Part shown: positions 1 to 9,254 of the stretch, piece after piece
Position numbering within the stretch: position 1 is the first letter of the stretch
How the letters are laid out: every line of letters begins with the position of its first letter
Source: Candidatus Cloacimonadota bacterium
Lineage (GTDB): Bacteria > Cloacimonadota > Cloacimonadia > Cloacimonadales > Cloacimonadaceae
Direction: 5' to 3'
DNA: 50,708 nucleotides
Assembly (NCBI GenBank): GCA_017994635.1
Contig: JAGOKK010000004.1
Location: 1-50,708 of the forward strand
The notes under the pieces: model-generated
Told to the model about the DNA's origin: nothing
Seen by the model: only the letters and a program-made list of their open reading frames with translations
Databases searched by the model: none
Translations under genes and position numbers: made by a program

Positions 1-567
1 GGAATATCCTTCAACCGGCCACAAGTATTTGAAGTATATTAAATACAGTGCAAGAATTATGTCAAGAGGAATGTATGATTAATAGTGCGATAATCGCAGA
101 TCCCGCATCAAATCAGGAATGTATCATTATAAACCCTCACTGAATACTTCAAATTTCATCACCAAAACTTCAAATGTCCAAGTCCAAAAGATGATGAACC
201 AGACGATTAGGGCGTTTGAAATATGCTAATTTCTTTAAGATCATTTTATTGTATATATGGCGCAAGATTCCTGATAATCCCTGGGAATGTCCAAGTGCCT
301 CAAAAACGATGGGGAATTTGAAGTTTTGGTGATAAAAAGAGGTCGCTCATCATGGTACTGTCCAAGTCCAACAAAGCAGATGTGTCTAACCATATCGTAT
401 TTTTCAACAATGTGATAGCATCAATTGTCCAAGTGAGCGCAATTTGAAGTTTTTAGTGAGGGTTTGCAACAGCCATCACTGGATTCTGGTGAAGCATGCA
501 AATTCGTTAAAATATATTGACAACTGTTTGGAATCCGTAAGCTTGTCTTTAGAAAGGGAATAACACA
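1..567. other. non-coding region with nested inverted repeats and a repeated 9-mer
   Basis: No convincing gene is seen here. The stretch holds an outer inverted repeat (131-155 against 441-465, 23 of 25 matching), an inner perfect 18-base inverted repeat (158-175 against 316-333), and four direct copies of TGTCCAAGT at 175, 288, 359 and 426. The 9-mer ATTTGAAGT or its complement also occurs at 27-35, 146-154, 167-175, 316-324 and 442-450. A TTGACA lies at 517-522, but no good -10 follows at the usual spacing. The region could be a small non-autonomous mobile element, an RNA gene, or an operator region for the Cache-protein gene. Confidence 0.6.
131..465. repeat. nested inverted-repeat element
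   Basis: Outer arms 131-155 and 441-465 pair at 23 of 25 positions. Inner arms 158-175 and 316-333 pair perfectly over 18 bases. Both arm pairs share the ACTTCAAAT/ATTTGAAGT core, so the arms could also pair in other combinations. The arms bracket about 285 and 140 bases of unrelated sequence. This could be a decayed miniature inverted-repeat element or a large structured transcript. Confidence 0.6.
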
Positions 568-579
568 TTGAGGTTAAAT

Positions 580-2055
580 ATGAAACGCTTTACACTTATG
601 TTCCTACTGATTTTGATGCTCGCGTATGCCCATGCTGGGGAGGATAAAATGCTTGGCATGGCTGCCACCTCGGCTGCGCATTACATTGACCTATTGTGCA
701 TGGATACTTTGGCCATGCTGCAGCAAATAGCTCGCAGTCCCGAAGCCGGAAGCGCCAAGTGGGAAGCCATATATCCGCAATTGGAAGCTATCTCCCACCG
801 ATTACCCGGGGTCTATTTCTTTGTATTGCCTGATGGCAATTACTATAGCGTGGACAAGGGTTACACCAATTTGAACCTCTCAAATCGCGGCTATTTTGAA
901 TCCCTATTCGCCGGAAATCCTGTCTTGGGTTATGAGATTTACAGCCGCTCCAGCGGGCAGAAATCGGCTTTGATGGCTGCTCCGATTATCGTTCAGGGGA
1001 AAGTGGTAGGTGCGCTTGGTTCATCGTTGTTTCTGGATGATATGCACTTGAGGGTAAATCGTGAGCTGAATATTCCCGAGGACTACACCTGGTTCGCTGT
1101 GAATAATCAGGGGCTTACGATGCTGGATCAGGACAAAGACTTCATCTTTATGAATGCGTTCACGCAGGGCACACCTTCTCTTACCAAAGCCATCAGTGAA
1201 GCATTGAAAGGCAGTGACGGGGAGATTGAGTATGATCTGGGCAATACTACGCGTAAAGGACGATATGCGAAGCTGCCTTCGCTGGATTGGCGCTTGATCC
1301 TGGTGGAGCGTGGGGCAATGGAGAGCCAGAACAGAGAGGATATATCTCTGGCCACCTTCAGCAGCGAATTGCAGCAAAGGCTGAACGACCTGGATCAACG
1401 CACGAGAGCCCTGATCAAGGATAGCAAGCTGAATTGGAAGAAAGAATACGATGTACGCGGTTTACTGAATAAGCTTTTGGACGAGCATATCACCATCGTC
1501 GATGCAGCTTTTATAGACGCGGAGGGGCGTATCAGGTATGTAGAACCTTCTGAGTATCGCAATTCCGAGGGCAGAGACATCAGCGGTCAATCCCACGTCC
1601 AGATCCTGCGCAAAGACAAGCGTCCCGTCTTTAGTGACGGCTTCCTCTCTGTCGAAGGTCAACCCGCCATCAGCATTGCCTATCCCGTGTTTGAAGGGAA
1701 GAAGCTGATCGGATCGGTGAGTCTTTTGATCAATCCTGTCATCATGATCGATGGCATCCTGAAAGACATCAATGTGCCTTCCAACCACGAACTATGCATT
1801 ATGCAAAGAGATGGTTACATCATCTATGATCTGGATGAACGTGAGATCGGCAAAAACCTCTTTCATGACTCTATGTTCAGGGAATATGAAAGCCTGTTGA
1901 AACTGGGTGAAAGCATGGCTGCCAAAGCCTCAGGAAGTGGCGAGTATGTATTCCAATCTGCAGGGCATCTGGATAAAGTGTTGAAACGCTCCAGCTGGAC
2001 TACAGTCAAGCTGCACAATCAGGAATGGCGCGTGTTGATGGCTATGGAGATATGA
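580..2055 (+). CDS. secreted double-Cache (dCache-like) sensor-domain protein
   Basis: Residues 1-20 form a signal peptide (MKR, hydrophobic core, AHA-GE cleavage site). The mature protein looks like two tandem Cache-type ligand-binding modules, about 25-230 and 290-490. Each carries the usual late strand pattern: 'APIIVQGKVVGALGSS' in the first and 'AYPVFEGKKLIGSVSLL' in the second. Cache domains normally sit outside the membrane in chemoreceptors and sensor kinases. Here there is no second membrane segment and no HAMP, kinase or methyl-accepting domain, so it looks like a free periplasmic binding protein; that is inference. A TTG at 568 opens the frame 12 bases earlier. ATG 580 is preferred because GAGGT lies 5-6 bases upstream and it starts the signal peptide cleanly. 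It stands alone, convergent with lpxA. Confidence 0.7.
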   Translation: MKRFTLMFLLILMLAYAHAGEDKMLGMAATSAAHYIDLLCMDTLAMLQQIARSPEAGSAKWEAIYPQLEAISHRLPGVYFFVLPDGNYYSVDKGYTNLNLSNRGYFESLFAGNPVLGYEIYSRSSGQKSALMAAPIIVQGKVVGALGSSLFLDDMHLRVNRELNIPEDYTWFAVNNQGLTMLDQDKDFIFMNAFTQGTPSLTKAISEALKGSDGEIEYDLGNTTRKGRYAKLPSLDWRLILVERGAMESQNREDISLATFSSELQQRLNDLDQRTRALIKDSKLNWKKEYDVRGLLNKLLDEHITIVDAAFIDAEGRIRYVEPSEYRNSEGRDISGQSHVQILRKDKRPVFSDGFLSVEGQPAISIAYPVFEGKKLIGSVSLLINPVIMIDGILKDINVPSNHELCIMQRDGYIIYDLDEREIGKNLFHDSMFREYESLLKLGESMAAKASGSGEYVFQSAGHLDKVLKRSSWTTVKLHNQEWRVLMAMEI

Positions 2056-2289
2056 TATATTACATTTCGACTGAACTGAATACCTGATGTCTGGGACAGA
2101 GTTTCGATCCAATACGACTCATAAGGATTCCCCCTCCCCCTTTGGGCTCTTGATCAGGCGATAGTATAGCCCAAATCAAGCCTTCATAATAAGGGCTTGA
2201 TTAGGGCTTGGTACAGAAGTGACAAACGCCGTCAAAAGGGCAGCGATCAGGATACATGCACTGCGGTTAAGCTATTACAGTGAATATAT
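2056..2289. other. convergent intergenic gap
   Basis: Gap between the Cache-protein gene (+) and lpxA (-). Apart from one 9-bp perfect hairpin (2174-2202) and a C-rich run near 2130-2142, no gene-like content is seen. Confidence 0.6.
2174..2202. terminator. hairpin between convergent genes, possible bidirectional terminator
   Basis: AATCAAGCC (2174-2182) pairs perfectly with GGCTTGATT (2194-2202) across an 11-base loop. There is no strong T-run on either side, so termination is only a suggestion from the convergent context. Confidence 0.4.
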
Positions 2290-3060
2290 TTAGTTCGAGA
2301 TTCCCCGATCGGCAGTCTTTACAAAATCCACAAAGACTTTCTGCAATGGAGTCAGATCCATGCTTTCCGCTTTCTGCAAAGCCTGGGTGGTATTCAGCTT
2401 ATCGCGATAAAAGAGATTGTAGATTACCTTGATGGCTGCGATATCGTCTGTGGAAAAGCCCTTGCGCATCAGTCCAACGCTATTCAGACCCACTGTTTGA
2501 TAGGGATTTCCCTGTCCGCGGGAGAAGGGAACGATGTCCTTCTTGACAGCAGATGCCCCACCCACGAAGGCTTGGGTCCCAATGTGCACAAATTGATGTG
2601 CTGCAGTCAAGCCGCCGATGGTGGCAAAATCATGTACATGTACGTGCCCGGCCAATTGAACCACGTTGGCAATGACGCAGTTGTTGCCGATCTGGCAGTT
2701 ATGGGCGATGTGAACATATTCCATCAGGAGGTTATTGTTGCCCACGACGGTATCTTCTTCCATCTGGTTACTGCGATTTATCGTGCAATACTCGCGGATG
2801 GTATTGTTTGAACCAATTCTCAGGCGAGTAGGCTCTCCGGCGTATTTCAGATCCTGAGGATCGGTGCCAAGTACGGCAAAGGAGAAAATCTTGTTTCCGT
2901 CGCCAAAGCTGCTGTGACCATCCAGAATCACATTGTTGTGCAGGATGTTGTTATCACCCATAACCACGTGTTCTCCGATCACGCAGTAGGGCCCAATCAC
3001 GCAGTTGTCGCCAAGTATCGCGCCTTCTTTGATGATGGCGGTGGGATGGATCTGGTTCAT
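2290..3060 (-). CDS. lpxA: acyl-[ACP]--UDP-N-acetylglucosamine O-acyltransferase
   Basis: First committed acyl transfer of lipid A synthesis: it moves a 3-hydroxyacyl chain from ACP to the 3-OH of UDP-GlcNAc in the cytoplasm. The 256-residue length is typical. Residues 1-190 are hexapeptide repeats of the left-handed beta-helix (IxxxAxI..G pattern), followed by a helical C-terminal domain from about 195. The YVHIAHNC motif gives H117 and H120, matching the paired histidines of the family; H120 is the catalytic base. The start codon overlaps the lpxC-fabZ stop by 4 bases (ATGA), so translation is probably coupled. Last gene of skp-lpxD-lpxC/fabZ-lpxA. Confidence 0.95.
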   Translation of the reverse strand: MNQIHPTAIIKEGAILGDNCVIGPYCVIGEHVVMGDNNILHNNVILDGHSSFGDGNKIFSFAVLGTDPQDLKYAGEPTRLRIGSNNTIREYCTINRSNQMEEDTVVGNNNLLMEYVHIAHNCQIGNNCVIANVVQLAGHVHVHDFATIGGLTAAHQFVHIGTQAFVGGASAVKKDIVPFSRGQGNPYQTVGLNSVGLMRKGFSTDDIAAIKVIYNLFYRDKLNTTQALQKAESMDLTPLQKVFVDFVKTADRGISN

Positions 3061-4454
3061 ACGTTCCTCTTTGTAATCATGGCCATGAAGTCTCCTTCAG
3101 CCACTTTCTCACCATTTACATAGGTATCGCCGTGCATCTTGGCCAGCGAACGCTTCAGCGAGATCACGGTAAGTTCATAACGCAATGTGTCTCCGGGCAT
3201 TACGGGCTTGCGGAACTTCACATTGTCTATGGAAGCGAAATACGCCACATAATCCTGGGGATTATCCAGTTGATTGAGCAACATGATACCGCCAGCCTGT
3301 GCCATACCTTCGATGACAAGCACACCAGGCATGATGGGGTGGCCGGGGAAATGCCCCTGGAAAAAGGGTTCATTGATGGTTACATTCTTCATGCCGACGA
3401 TTGATTCTCCGGGCACAAACTCCAGGATCTTATCCACCAGCAGGAAAGGATAGCGATGGGGAATAATGCGCATGATGGCATTGATGTCAAACACCACTTC
3501 CTTGCTCTTGGTCTTTTGATAGATCATCTGTAGCTCTTGCTTCTTCTGGATTTGACGCAGCTTTTTCACCAGCTCCACATTGGTCTTGTGTCCGCTACGC
3601 GCAGCCAGGATGTGCCCCTTGATCGGCATGCCCAATAGCGCGATATCACCCAGAAGATCGGCAACTTTGTGGCGAACAAATTCATTATAGTAGCGCAAGG
3701 GGTGGCTATTCAGGATTCCTTCTGAGGAGACCGTTACTTCTTCATGGTAGCCAAAGACATCCTGCAGATGCTTCAATTCGGCTTCGCTGATTCCGGGTTC
3801 TGCGATCACCAGAGCATTCTCCAGCGATCCGCCTTTGATCAGCCCCATTTCCTTGAGCTGCAGGATCTCTTTGATGAAGCAGAATGTGCGCGCTCCGGCA
3901 AAATCCCTTTCGTAACAATCGATATTGGGCAGCCAGGTATATTGCGTGCCGAGATAGGGGTGCTTGTAATCGATCATGAAGGTTACCTTCAGCTCATTGG
4001 AGGGAACGATTACTACATCCACATTATCTTCCGGAGCGGAGAAGCTGATGGGGCCTTCGATCTCGAAGTAAACCCGTTCGCTATCCTGCTGCACCCTGCC
4101 CGCTTGTTTGAGCAGGTTGAAAAAAACGATAGGCGAACCGTCTGCCACAGGAGCTTCAGGTCCGTCGATCTCGATCCTGATATTGTCCAGATTCAAGCCT
4201 TTGATGGCTGAGAGTACGTGCTCTATGGTGCCAACCGTAGCACCATTCACGCCAATGGTAGTTCCACGGGATATATCCACCACATGATCGATATCGGCAG
4301 GTATCTCTGGCCTGTTTGGCAGATCTACACGAACAAAGACGATGCCTTCCTCGGCTGAAGCCGGTTTGAAAGTGATAGTGGATATCTCACCGGAGTGCAA
4401 GCCAATCCCGGTGTAGGATACTTGCCCGCCAATGGTATGTTTGTATTCACTCAT
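3057..4454 (-). CDS. lpxC-fabZ: bifunctional LpxC deacetylase / FabZ dehydratase fusion
   Basis: Two enzymes in one chain of 465 residues. Residues 1-300 are LpxC (UDP-3-O-acyl-GlcNAc deacetylase, zinc enzyme). The zinc ligands are visible as H79 (TIEHVLSA), H262 and D266 ([10 protein letters not shown]), and the catalytic histidine as H289 (SGHKTN). Residues 320-465 are FabZ (3-hydroxyacyl-ACP dehydratase), with H368 (GHFPGHP) and E382 (VIEGMAQ) as the catalytic pair. The same fusion is established in Bacteroidetes-type genomes. It joins the enzyme that commits lipid A synthesis with one that competes for the same 3-hydroxyacyl-ACP, which suggests substrate balancing. It overlaps lpxD by 8 bases and lpxA by 4. 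Confidence 0.95.
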   Translation of the reverse strand: MSEYKHTIGGQVSYTGIGLHSGEISTITFKPASAEEGIVFVRVDLPNRPEIPADIDHVVDISRGTTIGVNGATVGTIEHVLSAIKGLNLDNIRIEIDGPEAPVADGSPIVFFNLLKQAGRVQQDSERVYFEIEGPISFSAPEDNVDVVIVPSNELKVTFMIDYKHPYLGTQYTWLPNIDCYERDFAGARTFCFIKEILQLKEMGLIKGGSLENALVIAEPGISEAELKHLQDVFGYHEEVTVSSEGILNSHPLRYYNEFVRHKVADLLGDIALLGMPIKGHILAARSGHKTNVELVKKLRQIQKKQELQMIYQKTKSKEVVFDINAIMRIIPHRYPFLLVDKILEFVPGESIVGMKNVTINEPFFQGHFPGHPIMPGVLVIEGMAQAGGIMLLNQLDNPQDYVAYFASIDNVKFRKPVMPGDTLRYELTVISLKRSLAKMHGDTYVNGEKVAEGDFMAMITKRNV

Positions 4455-5487
4455 TATGATCTTCCTTGTTTTGTTTTACCCAGCTACGGTACATTTCGGG
4501 CAGATACTTCTGCGCCACGATTATGCGTTTCATGGTATTGGCATCGATGGCAGGAGTCCCAAAATACTTCGCTCCAGCGGGGATACTGGCAGCGATTCCA
4601 CTTTGCGCGCCGACCATGACCCTGGACCCAATCGTGATGTGACCCGCTGCACCCACCTGGCCAGCGAGATAGACGTAATCGCCCACGATGGTGCTGCCAG
4701 CCAGGCCCACTTGCGAGCAAAGAATACTGTGCTCTCCCACTACGCAATTGTGCCCGATCTGGACCAGATTGTCGATCTTGGTCCCTCTACCGATGATGGT
4801 GGAACCTAGCGTTGCTCTATCGATGCAGCTATTGGCCCCGATCTCCACATCATCGTGGATCACTACATTGCCAACCTGGGGGATTTTTACCTGAATGCCA
4901 TCCAGTAGCTGGAATCCAAAGCCGTCAGCTCCGATCACCACCCCGCTATGGATGATGCACTTGCGCCCAATCACGCAGTCTTCATATACTTTCACATTGG
5001 GATATAGCTTCGTCCCAGCGCCTATAGAGCTTCCTGAAGCTACTGAGCAGGCGTCACCAATAACCACGCCTTTACCCAGACTTACATTGGCCCCGACCAC
5101 GGCGTAGGCTCCGATCGCCACTTCGCCCTCAAAATGTGCGCTGTCATCGACGATGGCCGTGGGATGTATGCCCCAGCTCTGCATCTTCTCTTCCTGCGAG
5201 AGCCAGTAGGCCACGAGGCGCATGAAGCTGAAATAGGGCTTATCGGTAATCAACAGGGATCTCCCCGCAAAGGCAGGGGCAAACTTCTCATTGGTGATGA
5301 TCAGACCAGCGGAAGAGCTAGCAACGCTTTCCACCAGCTTCTCCTGTTCGCAAAAGACCACTGAAGAGGTATTGGCCTCGCCAGCTTCGCCGACGTTATT
5401 GAAACTCCCCGTGATCTCTTTTGGGGCTATTCCCTGAGTCACATAGGCAATCTCTTCTCCCCGTAGTTGTTTCGCAAAAGTCTTCAT
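4447..5487 (-). CDS. lpxD: UDP-3-O-acylglucosamine N-acyltransferase
   Basis: Third step of lipid A synthesis: N-acylation of UDP-3-O-acyl-glucosamine by a 3-hydroxyacyl-ACP. There are 346 residues: an N-terminal uridine-binding domain (about 1-100), a left-handed beta-helix of hexapeptide repeats (about 108-310), and a helical tail. The catalytic histidine is H246 in the QIGHNC motif. The start shares one base with the skp stop (TGATG), and the end overlaps lpxC-fabZ by 8 bases, so the four genes form a tight translational unit. Confidence 0.95.
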   Translation of the reverse strand: MKTFAKQLRGEEIAYVTQGIAPKEITGSFNNVGEAGEANTSSVVFCEQEKLVESVASSSAGLIITNEKFAPAFAGRSLLITDKPYFSFMRLVAYWLSQEEKMQSWGIHPTAIVDDSAHFEGEVAIGAYAVVGANVSLGKGVVIGDACSVASGSSIGAGTKLYPNVKVYEDCVIGRKCIIHSGVVIGADGFGFQLLDGIQVKIPQVGNVVIHDDVEIGANSCIDRATLGSTIIGRGTKIDNLVQIGHNCVVGEHSILCSQVGLAGSTIVGDYVYLAGQVGAAGHITIGSRVMVGAQSGIAASIPAGAKYFGTPAIDANTMKRIIVAQKYLPEMYRSWVKQNKEDHNE

Positions 5488-6155
5488 CAGGGCTTGGGCT
5501 CGTCGGGTTTGGTCTGTCCGCCAAAATCGCCGAAGGGATCCTTGTTTTCCCCAAAGGGATCTTTATTTGTACCAAAGGGATCTGTAGTCTCGTCTGGCTT
5601 GATCTCAGTACCCGGAATTTCCGGAGTGTCAGTTGGTTTGATGGTATCTTTATTCAGATCCTGCAGCACCTGTTCCGTGAGATCGATGCTGGGAGCGGCA
5701 TACAATACCACGCCCATACTTACGTCCAGTATCATGGTGTAGTTTTCGTTTTTGGCAATCTTTACAATGATGTCGTGAATCTTCTTGGTAAGGGGATCGA
5801 TAAGCTCGCGGTAACGTGTTTCAGCTCTTCCGCCCTCGCCGAAGTAATCTTCCAGCAGTTGTCCTGCTTCTGCCTTCTTGGCATCGATCTGGGCTTGTAG
5901 ATCACGCTTCGTAGCTTCGCTCACTGCTAGGCGACGGATCTCAAAATCACGCTCCATCTGCTTGATTTCTTCGTCCAGACTGCGAATCTGGTTGGTCCAG
6001 TTCTGGCGGTCCAATTGGAATAAACGGCTGATCTCAGCTGCTTCGTTGCTATCCACCAGGATGCGATCGGTATTCACGTAGCCCAGCTTCACGTTCTGCG
6101 CGCCAAGGCTCAGGATGCCGATCAGGATCAGGGTAAAAAGTATCAGTTTCTTCAC
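5487..6155 (-). CDS. OmpH/Skp family periplasmic chaperone with DPFG-repeat tail
   Basis: Skp-like holdase for outer-membrane proteins crossing the periplasm. Residues 1-19 are a signal peptide ending in GAQ. Residues 22-150 have the OmpH pattern: '[11 protein letters not shown]' at the start, then a long charged coiled coil with E/K/R-rich heptads. The end is unusual: from about residue 170 it becomes a Pro/Thr/Asp-rich tail with three copies of KDPFG or TDPFG and a final QTKPDEPKP. Skp sits next to lpxD in many Gram-negative genomes, which supports the call. It starts 10 bases after gcvPB. Confidence 0.85.
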   Translation of the reverse strand: MKKLILFTLILIGILSLGAQNVKLGYVNTDRILVDSNEAAEISRLFQLDRQNWTNQIRSLDEEIKQMERDFEIRRLAVSEATKRDLQAQIDAKKAEAGQLLEDYFGEGGRAETRYRELIDPLTKKIHDIIVKIAKNENYTMILDVSMGVVLYAAPSIDLTEQVLQDLNKDTIKPTDTPEIPGTEIKPDETTDPFGTNKDPFGENKDPFGDFGGQTKPDEPKP

Positions 6156-6165
6156 TCAAATCTCC

Positions 6166-7620
6166 TTAGTTCTCGATCTTGAATATGGGATCGAGCACTT
6201 TTACTGCCCGCACATCGTCTACGCGGCGAACCGGCGTCGTGAGCGGGGCTTCATGTAATAATTCTGGATTATCCTTTGCTTCCTGCGCTATTTCTATCAT
6301 CGCTTTGGCGAAGGCATCCAGTGAATCCAGGCTCTCGGTTTCGGTCGGCTCCACCATCATCGCTTCTGGTATGATCAGCGGGAAGTACACGGTGGGAGCA
6401 TGGAATCCCTTGTCCAATAGACGTTTGGCTATATCCAGGGTGGATACTCCACTATCTTTTTTCTGCCAGCTACTATCGGCCACAAACTCGTGCATGCAGG
6501 GTTCGGGGTGTTGAATGTGATAGTAGTCCTTTAAGATGGCCATCAGGTAATTGGCATTGATGATGGCGTTTTCGCTTACCTTGCGCAGCCCTTTGGCACC
6601 TAGCATTTTGATGTAGATATAGGCTCGCACGAGTATCGCGAAGTTGCCATAAAAGCTTTGTACCTTACCGATGGAGGTGGCTTCGTGGCTGTAATCCAGA
6701 TGGTATCCATTGGCATCGTGCGAGACCATCGGTACAGGCAGATAGGGGATCAGCTTTTCTGATACACCTACAGGGCCTGCTCCTGGTCCGCCACCACCGT
6801 GTGGAGTTGCGAAGGTCTTATGCAGATTGAAGTGCATCACGTCAAAACCGATCTTTCCGGGCTGAACGATGCCCAATAGAGCGTTCAGGTTCGCTCCGTC
6901 CATGTAGATCAAGGCGTCCACGCTGTGCATGATCTCGGCGATCTGCTCGATCTGAGTCTCAAACAGCCCCAACGTATTGGGATTGGTGAGCATAAAGCCA
7001 GCAGTGTTTTCGTCCACAATTTCCTTCAAGCGGGCTATATCACAGCGGCCATTGGCGTCGGACTTCAGCTCCACTACATCAAATCCCACCAGATTGCAAG
7101 TGGCAGGATTGGTGCCATGCGCGCTATCAGGAATGATGATCTTGGTCTTGTGTGAATTTCCTTTGGCTTTGTGATAAGCAGAGATGATTTTGATGCCAGT
7201 AAATTCGCCTTGGGCACCAGCCACTGGTTGCAGAGTCACTTTGGCCATTCCGGATATCTCAGCCAGATCTTGCTGCAGTTCATACATCAACTCCAGCGCG
7301 CCTTGCAAGGTGCTTTCTGGCTGATAGGGATGCAGATTGGCAAAGCAAGTGTGACGCACCAGGCTCTCATGCACTTTGGGATTGTACTTCATGGTGCAGC
7401 TACCCAGAGGATAAAGCCCCTTTTCGATGAAGTGATTCTTGTGCGACAGCTCTATATAGTGGCGCATCACGTCCAGCTCGCTCACTTCGGGCAAGCGGGC
7501 AGTGTCTTTCCTGTGATGTTTGGCAGGTATCAATTGCTCCAGGGGTGTGTCGATCTCACGGGGAGGCAGGGTAACGCCTCTTCTTCCCTCTGATGAATGT
7601 TCAAATATGGTCCTAGACAT
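6166..7620 (-). CDS. gcvPB: glycine dehydrogenase (decarboxylating) subunit 2
   Basis: Catalytic half of the two-subunit P protein of the glycine cleavage system: PLP-dependent decarboxylation of glycine and transfer of the aminomethyl group to lipoylated H protein. The 484-residue length is normal. The PLP lysine is K268 in FNLHKTF, followed by the glycine-rich loop ATPHGGGGPGAGPVG. Another conserved stretch is DSAHGTNPA (165-173). It overlaps gcvPA by 8 bases. gcvT and gcvH are not in the window. Confidence 0.95.
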   Translation of the reverse strand: MSRTIFEHSSEGRRGVTLPPREIDTPLEQLIPAKHHRKDTARLPEVSELDVMRHYIELSHKNHFIEKGLYPLGSCTMKYNPKVHESLVRHTCFANLHPYQPESTLQGALELMYELQQDLAEISGMAKVTLQPVAGAQGEFTGIKIISAYHKAKGNSHKTKIIIPDSAHGTNPATCNLVGFDVVELKSDANGRCDIARLKEIVDENTAGFMLTNPNTLGLFETQIEQIAEIMHSVDALIYMDGANLNALLGIVQPGKIGFDVMHFNLHKTFATPHGGGGPGAGPVGVSEKLIPYLPVPMVSHDANGYHLDYSHEATSIGKVQSFYGNFAILVRAYIYIKMLGAKGLRKVSENAIINANYLMAILKDYYHIQHPEPCMHEFVADSSWQKKDSGVSTLDIAKRLLDKGFHAPTVYFPLIIPEAMMVEPTETESLDSLDAFAKAMIEIAQEAKDNPELLHEAPLTTPVRRVDDVRAVKVLDPIFKIEN

Positions 7621-8947
7621 GGCAAACCTCCTGCATCGCTTTCACAAACTCATCGATTTCCGCTTTCCTCTTCTTTTCTGTAACGGCAAGCATCAATTGC
7701 TTCTCACCCACCTTCACACCCGCGTAGATCGCTCTGGGAAGCATCTTCTCGATGATCTGATCGGCGGAAATGGGTGTATTGATCACAAATTCCTTAAAGA
7801 ATGAAGCCTGCGGATAAGCCAGATTGATTCCCGGGATTTTGGCCAGTTCGCTAGCAAGATAATGCGCTTTCTGAGTGGATTGGAGAGCAACTTCCTTCAA
7901 GCCTTCTCGACCCATCAGACTCATATAAACCGTAGCCGCGAGGGTGCACAAGGATTCATTGGAACAGATATTTGAGGTCGCCTTTTCGCGGCGGATATGC
8001 TGTTCCCGAGCCTGCAGGGTGAGTGCATAAGCCCGTTTCCCTTCTTTATCCAGAGTACCGCCAACGATGCGGCCTGGCATCTGACGGGCCATATCAAGCT
8101 TGGTGGCAAAGAATCCAAAGAGCGGGCCGCCCATGTACATGCTATTGCCCAGAGCCTGTCCTTCACCCACCACGATATCTGCATTGTACTCAGCCGGCGC
8201 ATTGAGGATGGCCAGGGAGATGGGATCCACGCAGGTGATCATAAGGCATTTGGCCTGGCTATGCGCGATTTCTGAGATCAGGGCAGCGTCTTCGATATTG
8301 CCTAAATAATTCGGGATTTGCAGCACCACGCTGCTGATGCTATCATCCATCATTGTCTTCAGGGCGGCGCTATCGATCACGCCGTCCTTGGCTGGCGCAG
8401 TTAAAAGCTCGATGCCCACACCTTCTGTATATGATTTGATTACTTGTACAAATGCGGGATGCAGTGTAGCAGGCAGAATCGCCTTCTGGAGCTTGTTCTT
8501 TCGCACTGCCATGAGGATGGCTTCTGCCACCGCACTGGCGCCGTCGTACATTGAGGCATTGGCGATTTCCATGCCAGTAAGCTCACAGATCATGGTTTGA
8601 TACTCATAGATAAACTGCAGGGTGCCCTGGCTGATTTCAGCCTGATAAGGGGTGTAAGCAGTGAAAAACTCCGGCCGCGACACGATGGAATCCACCGCAG
8701 CGGGGATAAAATGATCGTAAACGCCAGCACCCAGGAAGGAATTTGCATTCTGAGAGCAGAGATTTTGACAGGTCTGGCTCTTGATCTTGTATGTTATTTC
8801 CAGCTCAGACATAGCTTTGTCCAAATCCAGATCTTGGTTCAATCTAAACTTGTCTGGGATCGCTTGAATCAATTCTTCAAACTTAGTGATCCCAATACGG
8901 GCAAACATTTTTTGCCTATCTCTATCTGTATTAGATATATAGGGCAT
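7613..8947 (-). CDS. gcvPA: glycine dehydrogenase (decarboxylating) subunit 1
   Basis: Partner subunit of gcvPB with the same fold but no PLP lysine. Family marks include FLGAGVYDHFIPA, YTPYQAEISQGTLQ and the region around EGQALGN. A TTG at 8995 lies in frame, but the family begins MPYI. ATGATG at 8950-8945 lies directly behind AAAGGAGCT; the second ATG (8947) gives the better 5-base spacing and a 444-residue product. The gene is preceded by a 300-base gap rather than by another close gene, so it may have its own promoter or leader. Confidence 0.93.
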   Translation of the reverse strand: MPYISNTDRDRQKMFARIGITKFEELIQAIPDKFRLNQDLDLDKAMSELEITYKIKSQTCQNLCSQNANSFLGAGVYDHFIPAAVDSIVSRPEFFTAYTPYQAEISQGTLQFIYEYQTMICELTGMEIANASMYDGASAVAEAILMAVRKNKLQKAILPATLHPAFVQVIKSYTEGVGIELLTAPAKDGVIDSAALKTMMDDSISSVVLQIPNYLGNIEDAALISEIAHSQAKCLMITCVDPISLAILNAPAEYNADIVVGEGQALGNSMYMGGPLFGFFATKLDMARQMPGRIVGGTLDKEGKRAYALTLQAREQHIRREKATSNICSNESLCTLAATVYMSLMGREGLKEVALQSTQKAHYLASELAKIPGINLAYPQASFFKEFVINTPISADQIIEKMLPRAIYAGVKVGEKQLMLAVTEKKRKAEIDEFVKAMQEVCHV

Positions 8948-9213
8948 CATAGCTCCTTTTGTACTGCGTACAAAGAATAGTTTTTTGCCAGCCAAGTAAA
9001 AAGGGGGTTTATGTCAATGGAAATCTGCTCTAGCCTTGATGTACTGTCTTTGATGGGGAGGTAAATACCTTGCCTCTTCGACGGCTGGATGTTGACAAAG
9101 CCTCCCAGCATCTTGAAGGACGTACCAAAACCATAGACATATTCCCCAGGGGCGACGCATGAGACAGGGATTTTACCGCGGTTTTGTGTCGCTCTCCGGA
9201 TGATTGGTGATAG
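8947..9213 (-). pseudogene. possible gene fragment (open frame without start)
   Basis: Eighty-eight sense codons follow an in-frame TGA at 9216-9214. The only ATG lies internally, in the FKMLGG stretch, and has no ribosome binding site. The stop overlaps the gcvPA start region. Composition looks protein-like, but I cannot name a family. It may equally be a chance opening of an intergenic repeat. Confidence 0.25.
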
Positions 9214-9254
9214 TCAGGCTACTAAGCCTTCGAGTATGGAATCAGAGTTTATAG
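8951..9254. other. gap upstream of gcvPA holding a start-less open frame
   Basis: No complete gene is seen. On the minus strand one frame is open from 9213 to a TGA at 8949-8947 (88 codons). It contains protein-like stretches such as CVAPGEYVYGFGTSFKML and VNIQPSKRQGIYLPI, but has no initiator near its beginning. It could be a gene remnant or a dispersed repeat that happens to be open. I looked for a glycine riboswitch and did not find its conserved core. Confidence 0.45.

Noticed and set aside
120-470. CRISPR array
   Set aside because: The repeated 9-mer spacing (113, 71, 67) is irregular and there is no long direct repeat.
8951-9254. Glycine riboswitch upstream of gcvPA
   Set aside because: The conserved tandem core and its pairing were not found on the minus strand, although GGAGAG and CGAAGG fragments occur in the wrong order.
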